Shown: positions 54,550-63,085 of the stretch, in pieces | How positions within the stretch are numbered: the first letter of the stretch is position 1 | How the letters are laid out: every line of letters starts with the position of its first letter | Source of the DNA: Planctomycetaceae bacterium | Lineage (GTDB): Bacteria; Planctomycetota; Planctomycetia; Planctomycetales; Planctomycetaceae | DNA: 64,000 nucleotides | NCBI GenBank assembly: GCA_017795105.1 | Contig: CP051247.1 | Span: 1,054,001-1,118,000, forward strand | Direction of reading: 5' to 3' | Notes under the pieces: model-generated | The model's input: the letters and a program-made list of their open reading frames with translations, nothing else | Database searches by the model: none | What the model was told of the DNA's origin: nothing | Position numbers and translations under genes: made by a program

Positions 54550-55743
54550 TTACTCATGTGACTCCTGCTCCGGTAGCTTCTTGACCTTCGGACGTCGAGC
54601 TTTTCGCGTTCGTTCCGGCACAAGGTCCCGCATCGCTTCCTGTTTTCCAAAGCAGAGCAGCCGATCGCCAGGCTCCAGAACGCGGCTCGATTTCGGGTTG
54701 GGAATAATAGTCGTTCCCCGATTGAGAGTGAGCACGTTGATGTCCCGCTCCCGCAGTCCCGATTCCAAAATCGTCTTACCGACAATCTCCGAACCGTCCC
54801 GAATTGACAGCTCCGCGACCCCATAGCCACGACTGACGGTGAGCCGCTGTCGGATATCGAGATCGGGAAATGAAACCTCGGCCGCCATGTAGTCCACCAC
54901 CGCACCGGCAATATCGAGATCGGTCGCTCCTTCAATCCCTTCGAGCCCGGGCGAAGAGTTGATCTCCATGATCTGGGGGCCGTCTGCGCCTTCGAGCATG
55001 TCGACACCGGCAACTCGCAGTCCCATGATCTGAGCGGCGCGAACTGCGGTCTCGCGGTACTTCTCATCCAGATTAACCGCTTCGGTCTTACCACCCCGAT
55101 GCACGTTGCTGCGGAACTCGGTCCCTTGCGCAATCCGCCGCATCGCTCCGACGACGCGATCGCCAACCACAAAGGCCCGGATGTCCCGCCCCTTACTTTC
55201 TTTGACGAACTTCTGCACCAGAACGTTCTGGCGGGCACTTTGCAGCGTCTCGATGATCGCTTCAGCGACTTTCACGGTGTCGGCCAGGATTACCCCAACA
55301 CCCTGCGTCCCTTCCAGCAATTTGATGATGACCGGAGCCCCGCCGATCCGTTCAATCGCGGGAATGACATCGGAACGATCCCGCACGAACGTCGTTTCCG
55401 GGATGCCAATGTGGTGCCGGCTGAGGATCTGCAGACTTCGAAGCTTGTCCCGCGAATTCGCGATTCCGTTGGACGAATTCGCACAGAAGACATCCATCTG
55501 CTCGAACTGACGTACGACCGCGGTGCCAAAGTACGTGATCGAATTGCCGATTCGCGGCAGCACGGCGTCGTAGTCACTCAGCGGCTTGCCCCGATAGTAG
55601 AGGTCGGGATCGCCCTGGGCGACGTCGATGCTGAACCGCAGCGTATTAAGCACCTTGACCTTATGTCCTCGATACTCGGCTGCTTCCCGAAGTCGTCGGG
55701 TGCTGTAACAGTTCGGGCTGCACGACAGAATTCCCAGCTTCAT
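54550..55743 (-). CDS. RimK-family ATP-grasp ligase fused to a C-terminal RCK_C (TrkA-C) domain
   Basis: I start at ATG 55743, eight bases after AAGGA; ATG 55752 is too close to it. The protein has 397 residues. The N-terminal 290 are RimK-like: KLGILSCSPNCYSTRRL, GAPVIIKLLEGTQGVGVIL, VLVQKFVKESKGRDIRAFVV and the metal-binding IMEINSSPGLEGIE. Residues about 305-385 form an RCK_C domain (YGVAELSIRDGSEIVGKTIL, then VLEPGDRLLCFG), normally found on potassium transport regulators, where it can bind nucleotides. RimK adds glutamates to ribosomal protein S6 or makes related amide bonds. The fusion suggests activity controlled by an ion or nucleotide signal. First gene of the AstE-CorA-DUF502 run. 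Confidence 0.92.
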   Translation of the reverse strand: MKLGILSCSPNCYSTRRLREAAEYRGHKVKVLNTLRFSIDVAQGDPDLYYRGKPLSDYDAVLPRIGNSITYFGTAVVRQFEQMDVFCANSSNGIANSRDKLRSLQILSRHHIGIPETTFVRDRSDVIPAIERIGGAPVIIKLLEGTQGVGVILADTVKVAEAIIETLQSARQNVLVQKFVKESKGRDIRAFVVGDRVVGAMRRIAQGTEFRSNVHRGGKTEAVNLDEKYRETAVRAAQIMGLRVAGVDMLEGADGPQIMEINSSPGLEGIEGATDLDIAGAVVDYMAAEVSFPDLDIRQRLTVSRGYGVAELSIRDGSEIVGKTILESGLRERDINVLTLNRGTTIIPNPKSSRVLEPGDRLLCFGKQEAMRDLVPERTRKARRPKVKKLPEQESHE

Positions 55744-56767
55744 CCGATCCATCCTTCAGTGAGCATCTCTTAGGTCAAACTCAGATCTTCCGCCAGTAAC
55801 GCCTGCACCTGGAAGTCAGTTCCAGTAGGCTTCGACGCGAGCAGTAACCTGAGTTTAACCGATTTGAAACCGCCTGCGAGGGCGATTCGATCGGACTCGT
55901 GTTTCACCGCTTCGCCTGCGCAGTTCGACTGCGTGGTTTTTCGCGACCGCGAGACATGCCCTGAGATTGAGCAACACTGCTCTGAATCGAGCACAAGTTC
56001 TTGATACAAAATCGAGTTTGTTGTCGTGGATTCGCCAAACTCAGATTTCCCTCTAGGAAGAAACTGAATTTTCTGTTAAATCCGCATCTCGCGGATGACC
56101 GATAACAGGAGATGGTGCCTTGTGCACAGCGTCGCAATCTGTTGACCGAATCGACCGATTGCCAGAGAAAGTTGAGGAATCCCACGGAAAACTCAGCAGG
56201 AGAATCGCCTCGAAAGGCTGATTTCTGCTCTGAAACAGCGAATTCCTCCCAGCAACTTGCGAAGAGACAATTCCAGCCGCCTGTACAGCGGCTGGCTGCA
56301 TACTTTTTCAACATGAATGCCTGACACAGACGACGTCGCCATTTTCATTTCGGTCGGATGCGGACAGACAACCGCAGATGACTGATGGGGAAATTGCTTG
56401 CCGGAGCAAGGATTTCCCTTCCGAACTGAAGAGAACTGGATGCCCTAACTCATTAGGAGGAAGGCATCTACAAGCTGAACGATCGCCGACTGCGTGCATC
56501 ACGCCGCCGGTTGCCGACGAGGGTCCATTCTCTCGCCGCATGATCGCCAGCCTGCGACGAAGTTTCGCGGTGTTTACCGCAAACTTATTAGGCATGGCTT
56601 TTGCTTCGCACCTCGAGAATTACAACGTGCCGTGTTTGTCGGACTGATCTGGCTGAGGAGAAAGCGAGTCCTGGAACACGCTTTTCTCTCGGGCAGGAAA
56701 TCCGACTCACCCCGGGGCAAGACGCTCCAGGAAACGATTTCCTGGTCATTCTCATGAGGAGAAGACA
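55744..56767. other. 1-kb divergent intergenic region, no gene supported
   Basis: The stretch holds several small hairpins and no credible gene. Noted structures are ATCCGC/GCGGAT at about 56080-56096, a stem-loop with GGGAAAT/ATTTCCC arms and an inner TGCT/AGCA at 56389-56418, and CCAGGAAA/TTTCCTGG at 56727-56745. The last lies just before the ribosome binding site of the large PQQ-like gene. Composition is A/T-richer than neighbouring genes. A long leader of the next gene or an unrecognised RNA is possible. Confidence 0.45.
56727..56745 (+). promoter_or_regulatory. Hairpin just upstream of the large PQQ-like gene
   Basis: CCAGGAAA (56727-56734) pairs perfectly with TTTCCTGG (56738-56745), loop CGA, ending about 10 bases before the AGGAGAAG ribosome binding site. 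It could affect translation or mRNA stability. Confidence 0.35.
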
Positions 56768-59700
56768 ATGCAGCGATTACGCAGCATGGCGAGGTTTCGC
56801 CGCATGCAGACATCAGGTCTGCCTCGCAGAAACGCACACCGCCCCGGGCCAGCCACTTCTCCGAAGACCGCGAAACACGTTCAAGCTGCCCGCTCCCTTC
56901 TTGCAGTTCTCGCGATCGCAACCGGCGCAACCTCGGTTGTTGCCGAAGATTCTCCGTTCTACGAAGCCGACAGCGATTTTCGACGCGAACGGGTCGTCAA
57001 TCAGACCCTGCTGCGTCGACCGGATCTGGCCGTACTGCTCAAACGGTTCGAAGCACTGGCCGACGAACAGCAATGGGTTGAAGCCGCCGGGATCTATCAG
57101 CAACTGATGGATCAACCCAACGATTCCTTCGAGTGGACCGGCGAGCATCAGATTCGCACAATTCGTCAGCTCTCAAGCGAGGTTTTCAACCGTCATTCGG
57201 GACTCTGGCCGGTCTACGAACAGCTCTATGGTTCGAAGGCTCAATCTCTGCTCGATCTCAGCGATACCAACAGCTGTCGCCACGTGGCCCGCTGCTACAT
57301 CGAGACTGATGCGGGACGGACGGCGATGCTGAAACTGATCAGCAGCACATGGGATCATGGCGAACTTGAGCAATCGATTCGCGGCATGACCGAACTGCTA
57401 CAGTCGCGTCGTCATGCCCGTCAGCTGCCGGAAGCGTTCTTCAATCGCGCTCACGTGGCAGCCGCGACGTTCAACGCCCCTGAACTTCAGTCATTGCTCT
57501 CGGATACGACCTTCGGACGCCCGGCCGCCTTGGGAACAATGCGGACTGAGCTGGCGAACTACCAGTTCAGCATAAGTCGCGATAATAGCGATTGGCACCA
57601 TGGACGTCAGTTAACTGCCGGCGTTTCGCGAACGCATTCCTCGCCCATGTCGGAAGTGGAATGGCAGATTCCCCGGCTCGCATTTGCAGCAAATCCGGTT
57701 GCTGATACGCAAACGTTCCGCGGAGCCCTCGAGGACTGGTCGGCTCAGCGAAGCGAGCAATTGCAACCGGAGATCACGTCTCTGTTCGCTGTGTGTGCGG
57801 AGGATGTGCTTGTCTTCCGTGACCTGGACGTGATCCGGGCGTATCGATTGCCGGCCCGATCGGGCACAGCCCCAGAACAGCTATTATGGCAATATGCCAG
57901 CCAGAGCCCATTGTCAGTCGTGTACGAGCAGCAGGTCGATCCCTACACGGGAATCACGACCAGTCACCCAGGACTGGAACGACTTCACCTGTCCAACTCC
58001 GTGATCAGCCGGCTGTCGACGGACGGCGAGCGGATCTTCGCGATCGAAGATATTCAGCGACGTCCCAACCCTGTGTTCAATCGGACAGCCGCCTATCCTT
58101 CGCTTGATGAGTGCAGCCCAGCTCATCCGGATGCGGAGGATCTGGCGGTCCTCACGAACCGGCTCGTCGCCCTGGAACTTGCTCCGCAAACAGAGTCGAC
58201 CGACGCCCCGGTTCCGGAATGGTCGATCGACTATCGAGGCTTGCTCACGCACGCCGACGGAAAGCCGTCCGCCGAACGTCACGAGTTATCGGGCCACTTC
58301 TTCTTCGGCTCGCCCACGATCGCCGGAACCATTGCCTATGTTGCGAGCGAGTTCGACAGTCAAATCTTCGTCTCCGCGCTGGAGTCGGAAACCGGTCAAC
58401 TGATCTGGACGCAGTCGATCAGCTATGTCGATCGCCCCCTGGCGAACGATGTCGTTCGGGCCAATCAGGCCATTCCGTTGATCTGCAGCAACGGGATGAT
58501 CCTCTGCGATAACTGCAACGGCCAGCTCATCGCCCTTCGTGCAGATCTTGGCACGCTGGCCTGGACAATCTGCTATGCCGATTCCGACAGCCGTCAGGCT
58601 TCGGGACGCTGGACCTATTCTCAGTCGACACGACACTCGCACCCGGGTGCGTTTAATTATCCGGTTGTGTGCGGACACCAGGTGATCGTTCTTCCCGATC
58701 GTTCGCAGTCGATTCAATGTTGCGATATCCGCACCGGCGAACCTCTCTGGTCGATTCCGCGAAAAGGAGCCGAATATCTGGCCAGCATCTCGCTGGATTC
58801 ATCGGCCCACAACGCCGACGGGAATGAAATCCTGCTCGTTGTCGGCAATCACAGTTGCCGTGCCGTGGATCCCGAGACTGGTGAGAACATTTGGGAAACG
58901 CAAACCGGTCTGGTCTGCGGTCACGGCATTCAGGTGGGAGAAGTCTTCCTGTTGCCAGTCGCCGACGAACGATCGATTCTTCCCGCAACTCCCCAGAACT
59001 CCGGCGCTTCAAGTCGTTCGGGCCGGTCGGGACAGATCATCGCCTTGAACATCAACACGGGGCGGCCGGTCGGTTACGACCTGCGGTCCCAGGACGGACG
59101 GCTGATCAACGTCGAAACGCAACCTTCGACCGATCGATATCAGTTCCCTCTCGGCAACCTGATGGCTTACCGCGACCTGATCGTTTCCGTGGGCATCGAC
59201 CGTGTCGTCGCCTTTCGTCAGGCGGGAGCAGTGATTAACGAACTGGCTGAGATTGCCGACACCACTCCCCTCAACGAAGCTCAACTGCAGATGCTGGCCG
59301 AAGCCGAAGTCATCATGGGACGCACCGATGAAGCTGGCTCACATCTTCGCAAGGCAATGCAGCTCGCGATCGTCGACTCGAACACACGGCGGACGACCAT
59401 CGATCTGTACCGGGAACTGCTGTATCAGAAGCTCGAAGAAGACCGCCGCCTCGCCAGCCAGACGACAAATGTGGAACTTTTGAAGGAGATCGAAAGCCTC
59501 GTTGAGAACGAAGAGCAGCAGGCTCGTTTCCTGGTCAAAGAGATCGAACACCTGATTGTCGCCCGGGACACGGCGGCCCTCTGGCAGGCGACGGATCGCT
59601 TCGCCGAGATCGGCCTGCATATCGCGATCCCGGCCAATGGTCATCCGGGTCATGTCACCACTTCAACCAGTTGGATCCCGGGGATCTACAGTCAGCTGCT

Positions 59701-61882
59701 GGGAGAACTGTCCCGCGAAGAACGAAAGAAACTGATTGCCGAGATTCGGGAGGATCGTCTGTCTGAACTGGGGCTGTTGAGCGTGCCGCAACTCGAGACG
59801 TTTCTCGAACTGTTGTCCGATGATTTCGACCATGGCAACCTGCTCGTCGCCGAGTGCTCGGATGGCGAGGAGAGCTGGACCGAATCCGATTCCAATGAGA
59901 TTCACGCCCTGCGCGATCAGGTCGCACGAGAACTGGCCGAACGGGCCGCGATGGAAGGAGCATACCAGCGAGCCGAACTGATCCTGCTGAGTATGAAAAA
60001 GTCCTGCCTGCCGGCCACGCGGCACTATGCCCTGCAGAGTCTGGTTTCACTTTACTCGAAGCTTGATTGCCACACTCTGGCCGCGGCGAATCTGGCGGAA
60101 CTGTCCGATTCGATGGACAGAATGAAGCGTCACACACAATTGAACTGGCAGCCGGAGCTGTTCAATGCAGAGAGTGCAGACAGTCACTTCCTGAAATTAC
60201 TCGGTCATGCGACACCCGATCCGGAACAACTCAGCGTTGTTTCTGCCGATCAGAACTTCATGGTCCACTTCGATCGCCATCACCCCACATGGCGTGCTTA
60301 CCAGCAGGCGACCGGCCCCCAGGCTCCTGTCCGCACTGTTTCCATTGCCAACGAACCATCATATCCGCTCCTTCACGAAGCTCCCTTCATGAAGTCGCGA
60401 CTGCTGCACGAAAACACGCAGCAGGGATGGCTCATGGCGCACCGAACGTACGAGCGGGAAAAGCTCGATGCCGAGTCGTCCGAACTTCTGGCAGCCATCC
60501 AGAACGGAAGCGAATCGGGTCAAGGGTCCCACGAAGAACAGCACGTAATGTTCCTCGATAAGCAGACCGGTCGAATCCGCTGTCAGTTTGTATTGCCAGG
60601 CTCCCGCGTCAATCTGGGAAATGGAAGCTCGAAGCAGATCGGACACCTCCTGCCAGTCATCGCAGAAGGTCGCCTTTACGGCATCTCGCTGCTCGAAGGG
60701 AAGCCGATCTGGGAACGCGGGGTCGCCAACCATTGCTCGATTCTGGCCAACCGCTCGCCGGACTGTACCTACGACGCGGCTGGGCTCGCCAAGTACACCT
60801 CACCGCGGCAGCATCGCTGCGGAGATCGCAAACATCGTGTGGAACTCGGTCCGGTCGGCGAAGGATTCTGCATCGTCCAGACCTCGCGGGCAGTGACCTG
60901 CATCGATCCGGAAAACGGACGGCTGCTCTGGAAGCGGACCGATTTGAATCCGCAGGGAGGACTCTGGGCCGACCGGAATACCGGACTGATCGGGGACAAG
61001 GACGTTCTGGCCTACTTCCATCCGGATCAGAACACTTACACCCTGCTGGCAACCCGCACCGGAGAAGTGCTGCGGGAAATGCAGCTTGAGCACCCGCCGT
61101 ATCACGTCCAGCGGACGCGACAGGCATTCGGTCGGTGCATGCTCTACCTGGCTGTCTCCGCCGAATCGCCGCATCAGCGATCGCTGCGGCTGTGGGATCC
61201 GAAGAAAGAAGAACTTCTGCTCGACCAGCCGTTCGGAGCTCATGATCTGTATCACACCTCGGATGAAGAGATCACGCTGCTGATCGACAACCGTCATCTC
61301 AAGATCTTCCGTCCTGGCGAAGCGAAGATGGTCGTCGACCTGGTCCTCGACAACGACTTCGATCAGGCGAACTATCTGCGAGTCGTGCGTTGCGGAACGC
61401 GTTATCTGGTCAATCTGTATCAGACGCAGCGGATCGATGAAACGGACGGCTACACCAGCCGCTTCACCGACGCTCCCTGGGATCTGACGCATATCAACGG
61501 GCAGGTTCTGGCTGTCGATACGCGAACGAATGAACTGGAGTGGACTCGAGTCCTGTCTCATCGCTCAGTCGTCGAGGATCAGGGGGAACAGCTTCCGTTT
61601 ATTCTGCTTTGTGCGACCCATCAGAAACGGCCGGGAGATCAGAACCGGACACTGCTTCTGGAAGTGCTTGATCCGGCAACGGGGAACACACTGCTGTTGA
61701 GGAACGATCTGGATATGAATCGACTGCTGCTTCTCAATCACGATCGCGGCGAGCAAAAGGTCGTCCTGTCCGGTCTGAAGGAAGATCTCGTCATCAACTA
61801 TGGTGCGGAGAAACTGAGCCGTGCCCGACGCCTTCTGTCGCGGGAGATCATCGCGGCAGAACTGGGACATTACGACTACTGA
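56768..61882 (+). CDS. Very large secreted PQQ-like beta-propeller repeat protein
   Basis: The protein has 1704 residues and starts behind AGGAGAAG. After a basic N-region a signal-like hydrophobic segment lies at about 45-60 (SLLAVLAIATGATSVVA). At least seven PQQ/BamB-like blade motifs are visible, for example ALESETGQLIWTQ, DIRTGEPLWSIP, AVDPETGENIWETQ and CIDPENGRLLWKR. They fall in two groups (about 540-830 and 1255-1670) that could form two propellers. A helical middle region (about 830-1190) rich in E and L separates them. BamB-like proteins are scaffolds; nothing here indicates PQQ-dependent enzyme activity. No operon partner is close upstream. Confidence 0.85.
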   Translation: MQRLRSMARFRRMQTSGLPRRNAHRPGPATSPKTAKHVQAARSLLAVLAIATGATSVVAEDSPFYEADSDFRRERVVNQTLLRRPDLAVLLKRFEALADEQQWVEAAGIYQQLMDQPNDSFEWTGEHQIRTIRQLSSEVFNRHSGLWPVYEQLYGSKAQSLLDLSDTNSCRHVARCYIETDAGRTAMLKLISSTWDHGELEQSIRGMTELLQSRRHARQLPEAFFNRAHVAAATFNAPELQSLLSDTTFGRPAALGTMRTELANYQFSISRDNSDWHHGRQLTAGVSRTHSSPMSEVEWQIPRLAFAANPVADTQTFRGALEDWSAQRSEQLQPEITSLFAVCAEDVLVFRDLDVIRAYRLPARSGTAPEQLLWQYASQSPLSVVYEQQVDPYTGITTSHPGLERLHLSNSVISRLSTDGERIFAIEDIQRRPNPVFNRTAAYPSLDECSPAHPDAEDLAVLTNRLVALELAPQTESTDAPVPEWSIDYRGLLTHADGKPSAERHELSGHFFFGSPTIAGTIAYVASEFDSQIFVSALESETGQLIWTQSISYVDRPLANDVVRANQAIPLICSNGMILCDNCNGQLIALRADLGTLAWTICYADSDSRQASGRWTYSQSTRHSHPGAFNYPVVCGHQVIVLPDRSQSIQCCDIRTGEPLWSIPRKGAEYLASISLDSSAHNADGNEILLVVGNHSCRAVDPETGENIWETQTGLVCGHGIQVGEVFLLPVADERSILPATPQNSGASSRSGRSGQIIALNINTGRPVGYDLRSQDGRLINVETQPSTDRYQFPLGNLMAYRDLIVSVGIDRVVAFRQAGAVINELAEIADTTPLNEAQLQMLAEAEVIMGRTDEAGSHLRKAMQLAIVDSNTRRTTIDLYRELLYQKLEEDRRLASQTTNVELLKEIESLVENEEQQARFLVKEIEHLIVARDTAALWQATDRFAEIGLHIAIPANGHPGHVTTSTSWIPGIYSQLLGELSREERKKLIAEIREDRLSELGLLSVPQLETFLELLSDDFDHGNLLVAECSDGEESWTESDSNEIHALRDQVARELAERAAMEGAYQRAELILLSMKKSCLPATRHYALQSLVSLYSKLDCHTLAAANLAELSDSMDRMKRHTQLNWQPELFNAESADSHFLKLLGHATPDPEQLSVVSADQNFMVHFDRHHPTWRAYQQATGPQAPVRTVSIANEPSYPLLHEAPFMKSRLLHENTQQGWLMAHRTYEREKLDAESSELLAAIQNGSESGQGSHEEQHVMFLDKQTGRIRCQFVLPGSRVNLGNGSSKQIGHLLPVIAEGRLYGISLLEGKPIWERGVANHCSILANRSPDCTYDAAGLAKYTSPRQHRCGDRKHRVELGPVGEGFCIVQTSRAVTCIDPENGRLLWKRTDLNPQGGLWADRNTGLIGDKDVLAYFHPDQNTYTLLATRTGEVLREMQLEHPPYHVQRTRQAFGRCMLYLAVSAESPHQRSLRLWDPKKEELLLDQPFGAHDLYHTSDEEITLLIDNRHLKIFRPGEAKMVVDLVLDNDFDQANYLRVVRCGTRYLVNLYQTQRIDETDGYTSRFTDAPWDLTHINGQVLAVDTRTNELEWTRVLSHRSVVEDQGEQLPFILLCATHQKRPGDQNRTLLLEVLDPATGNTLLLRNDLDMNRLLLLNHDRGEQKVVLSGLKEDLVINYGAEKLSRARRLLSREIIAAELGHYDY

Positions 61883-61955
61883 TTGCACTCGATCGATTCG
61901 CCTGAAGTGATACACTGGCCGGACCTGCCACGCATTCTTCAGGAGTTCACCGGTC

Positions 61956-62891
61956 ATGCACGATCACGCCCACCACTTTCATTACAATCGAGCTTTCCGG
62001 TGGGGTGTCTCGCTCAACGTCTTTTATGTGATCGTTGAAGCGGCGTTCGGGTTCCAGATCGGTTCGCTGGCCCTGCTCTCCGATGCGGGCCATAACCTGG
62101 GCGACGTTCTCGGTCTGCTCCTGGCCTGGAGCGGGCACGCGCTTTCTCAGATTCCCCCAAGTTCAAAGCGAACCTACGGGTATCAGTCGGCGACCATTCT
62201 CGCCGCTCTGTTTAATGCTCTCATCCTCCTGATGGCGACGGGAGGAATTGTCTGGGAAGCGATTGGCCGCTTTCAGGAACCGTCCGTTCCGGACAGCATG
62301 ACCGTTATTGCGGTCGCCAGCGTCGGGGTCGTGGTGAATCTGGTCACCACACTGCTGTTCGTGCAGAAACACTACCACGATCACGACCTGAATATCCGCG
62401 GAGCGTTTCTGCACATGGCCGCTGATACCGGCGTTTCTCTCGGCGTTGTGATTGGTGGAATTGTGATCTACTACACCGGCTGGACTCTGGTCGACCCGAT
62501 CCTGAGCCTGCTCATCGCCGGACTGATTTTATGGGGCACCTGGGGGCTGCTGATCGAATCCGTCAACATGGCGATGCAGGCGGTGCCGCAATCGATCGAT
62601 CTAAATGCTGTCGCTGCCGCGCTGCAGAGTGATCCCGGTGTCATCGAGGTTCACGATTTGCATGTCTGGGCGATGAGCACGACCAATATCGCTCTCACCG
62701 CGCATGTGATTCGACCTGATTCAGAGGGCGACGCGGATTACCTGAAGAACATCTCGCGGCTCCTTCACAACGAGTTCAACATTCGGCACACGACCATTCA
62801 AATCGATCGAGACGCCGAAGCCGTCGGCTGTCGCGTCCACTCCGCCTGCAACACGTTTGGAGAGACCGCGGCTGAGAGTTTGTCCGACTGA
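61956..62891 (+). CDS. Cation diffusion facilitator (CzcD/ZitB-like) transporter
   Basis: The protein has 311 residues with a His-rich start (MHDHAHHFHYN) and six membrane segments. Metal-site motifs are LSDAGHNLGDVLGL in TM2 and LHMAADTGVSLGVV in TM5, giving the H/D sets of zinc-type CDF proteins. A cytoplasmic C-terminal domain includes EVHDLHVWAMSTT. It exports Zn2+ or a similar ion in exchange for protons. It begins 73 bp after the PQQ-like gene and may or may not share its transcript. Confidence 0.95.
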   Translation: MHDHAHHFHYNRAFRWGVSLNVFYVIVEAAFGFQIGSLALLSDAGHNLGDVLGLLLAWSGHALSQIPPSSKRTYGYQSATILAALFNALILLMATGGIVWEAIGRFQEPSVPDSMTVIAVASVGVVVNLVTTLLFVQKHYHDHDLNIRGAFLHMAADTGVSLGVVIGGIVIYYTGWTLVDPILSLLIAGLILWGTWGLLIESVNMAMQAVPQSIDLNAVAAALQSDPGVIEVHDLHVWAMSTTNIALTAHVIRPDSEGDADYLKNISRLLHNEFNIRHTTIQIDRDAEAVGCRVHSACNTFGETAAESLSD

Positions 62892-63085
62892 TTCCCACCA
62901 TTCTCACGACGCGAAATGTCTTGCTTCGCAGCCGCTCGACACGGTGTGAATACGAACCTCAAACCGTATTCATCAGATCTTCACCGATCGATTTGCCCGG
63001 CTGCCACGGGCCACCTACGATGCGCCCGCCAACACCATTCAGGCGCGTTCCCGCTGATTTCTTACATAGACCAGGCTGGCACATC

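Noticed and set aside
55770..56647. Short frames of 70-140 codons in the 1-kb spacer before the large PQQ-like gene
   Set aside because: Composition is rich in R, S and C, the frames overlap each other on both strands, and none has a start signal.
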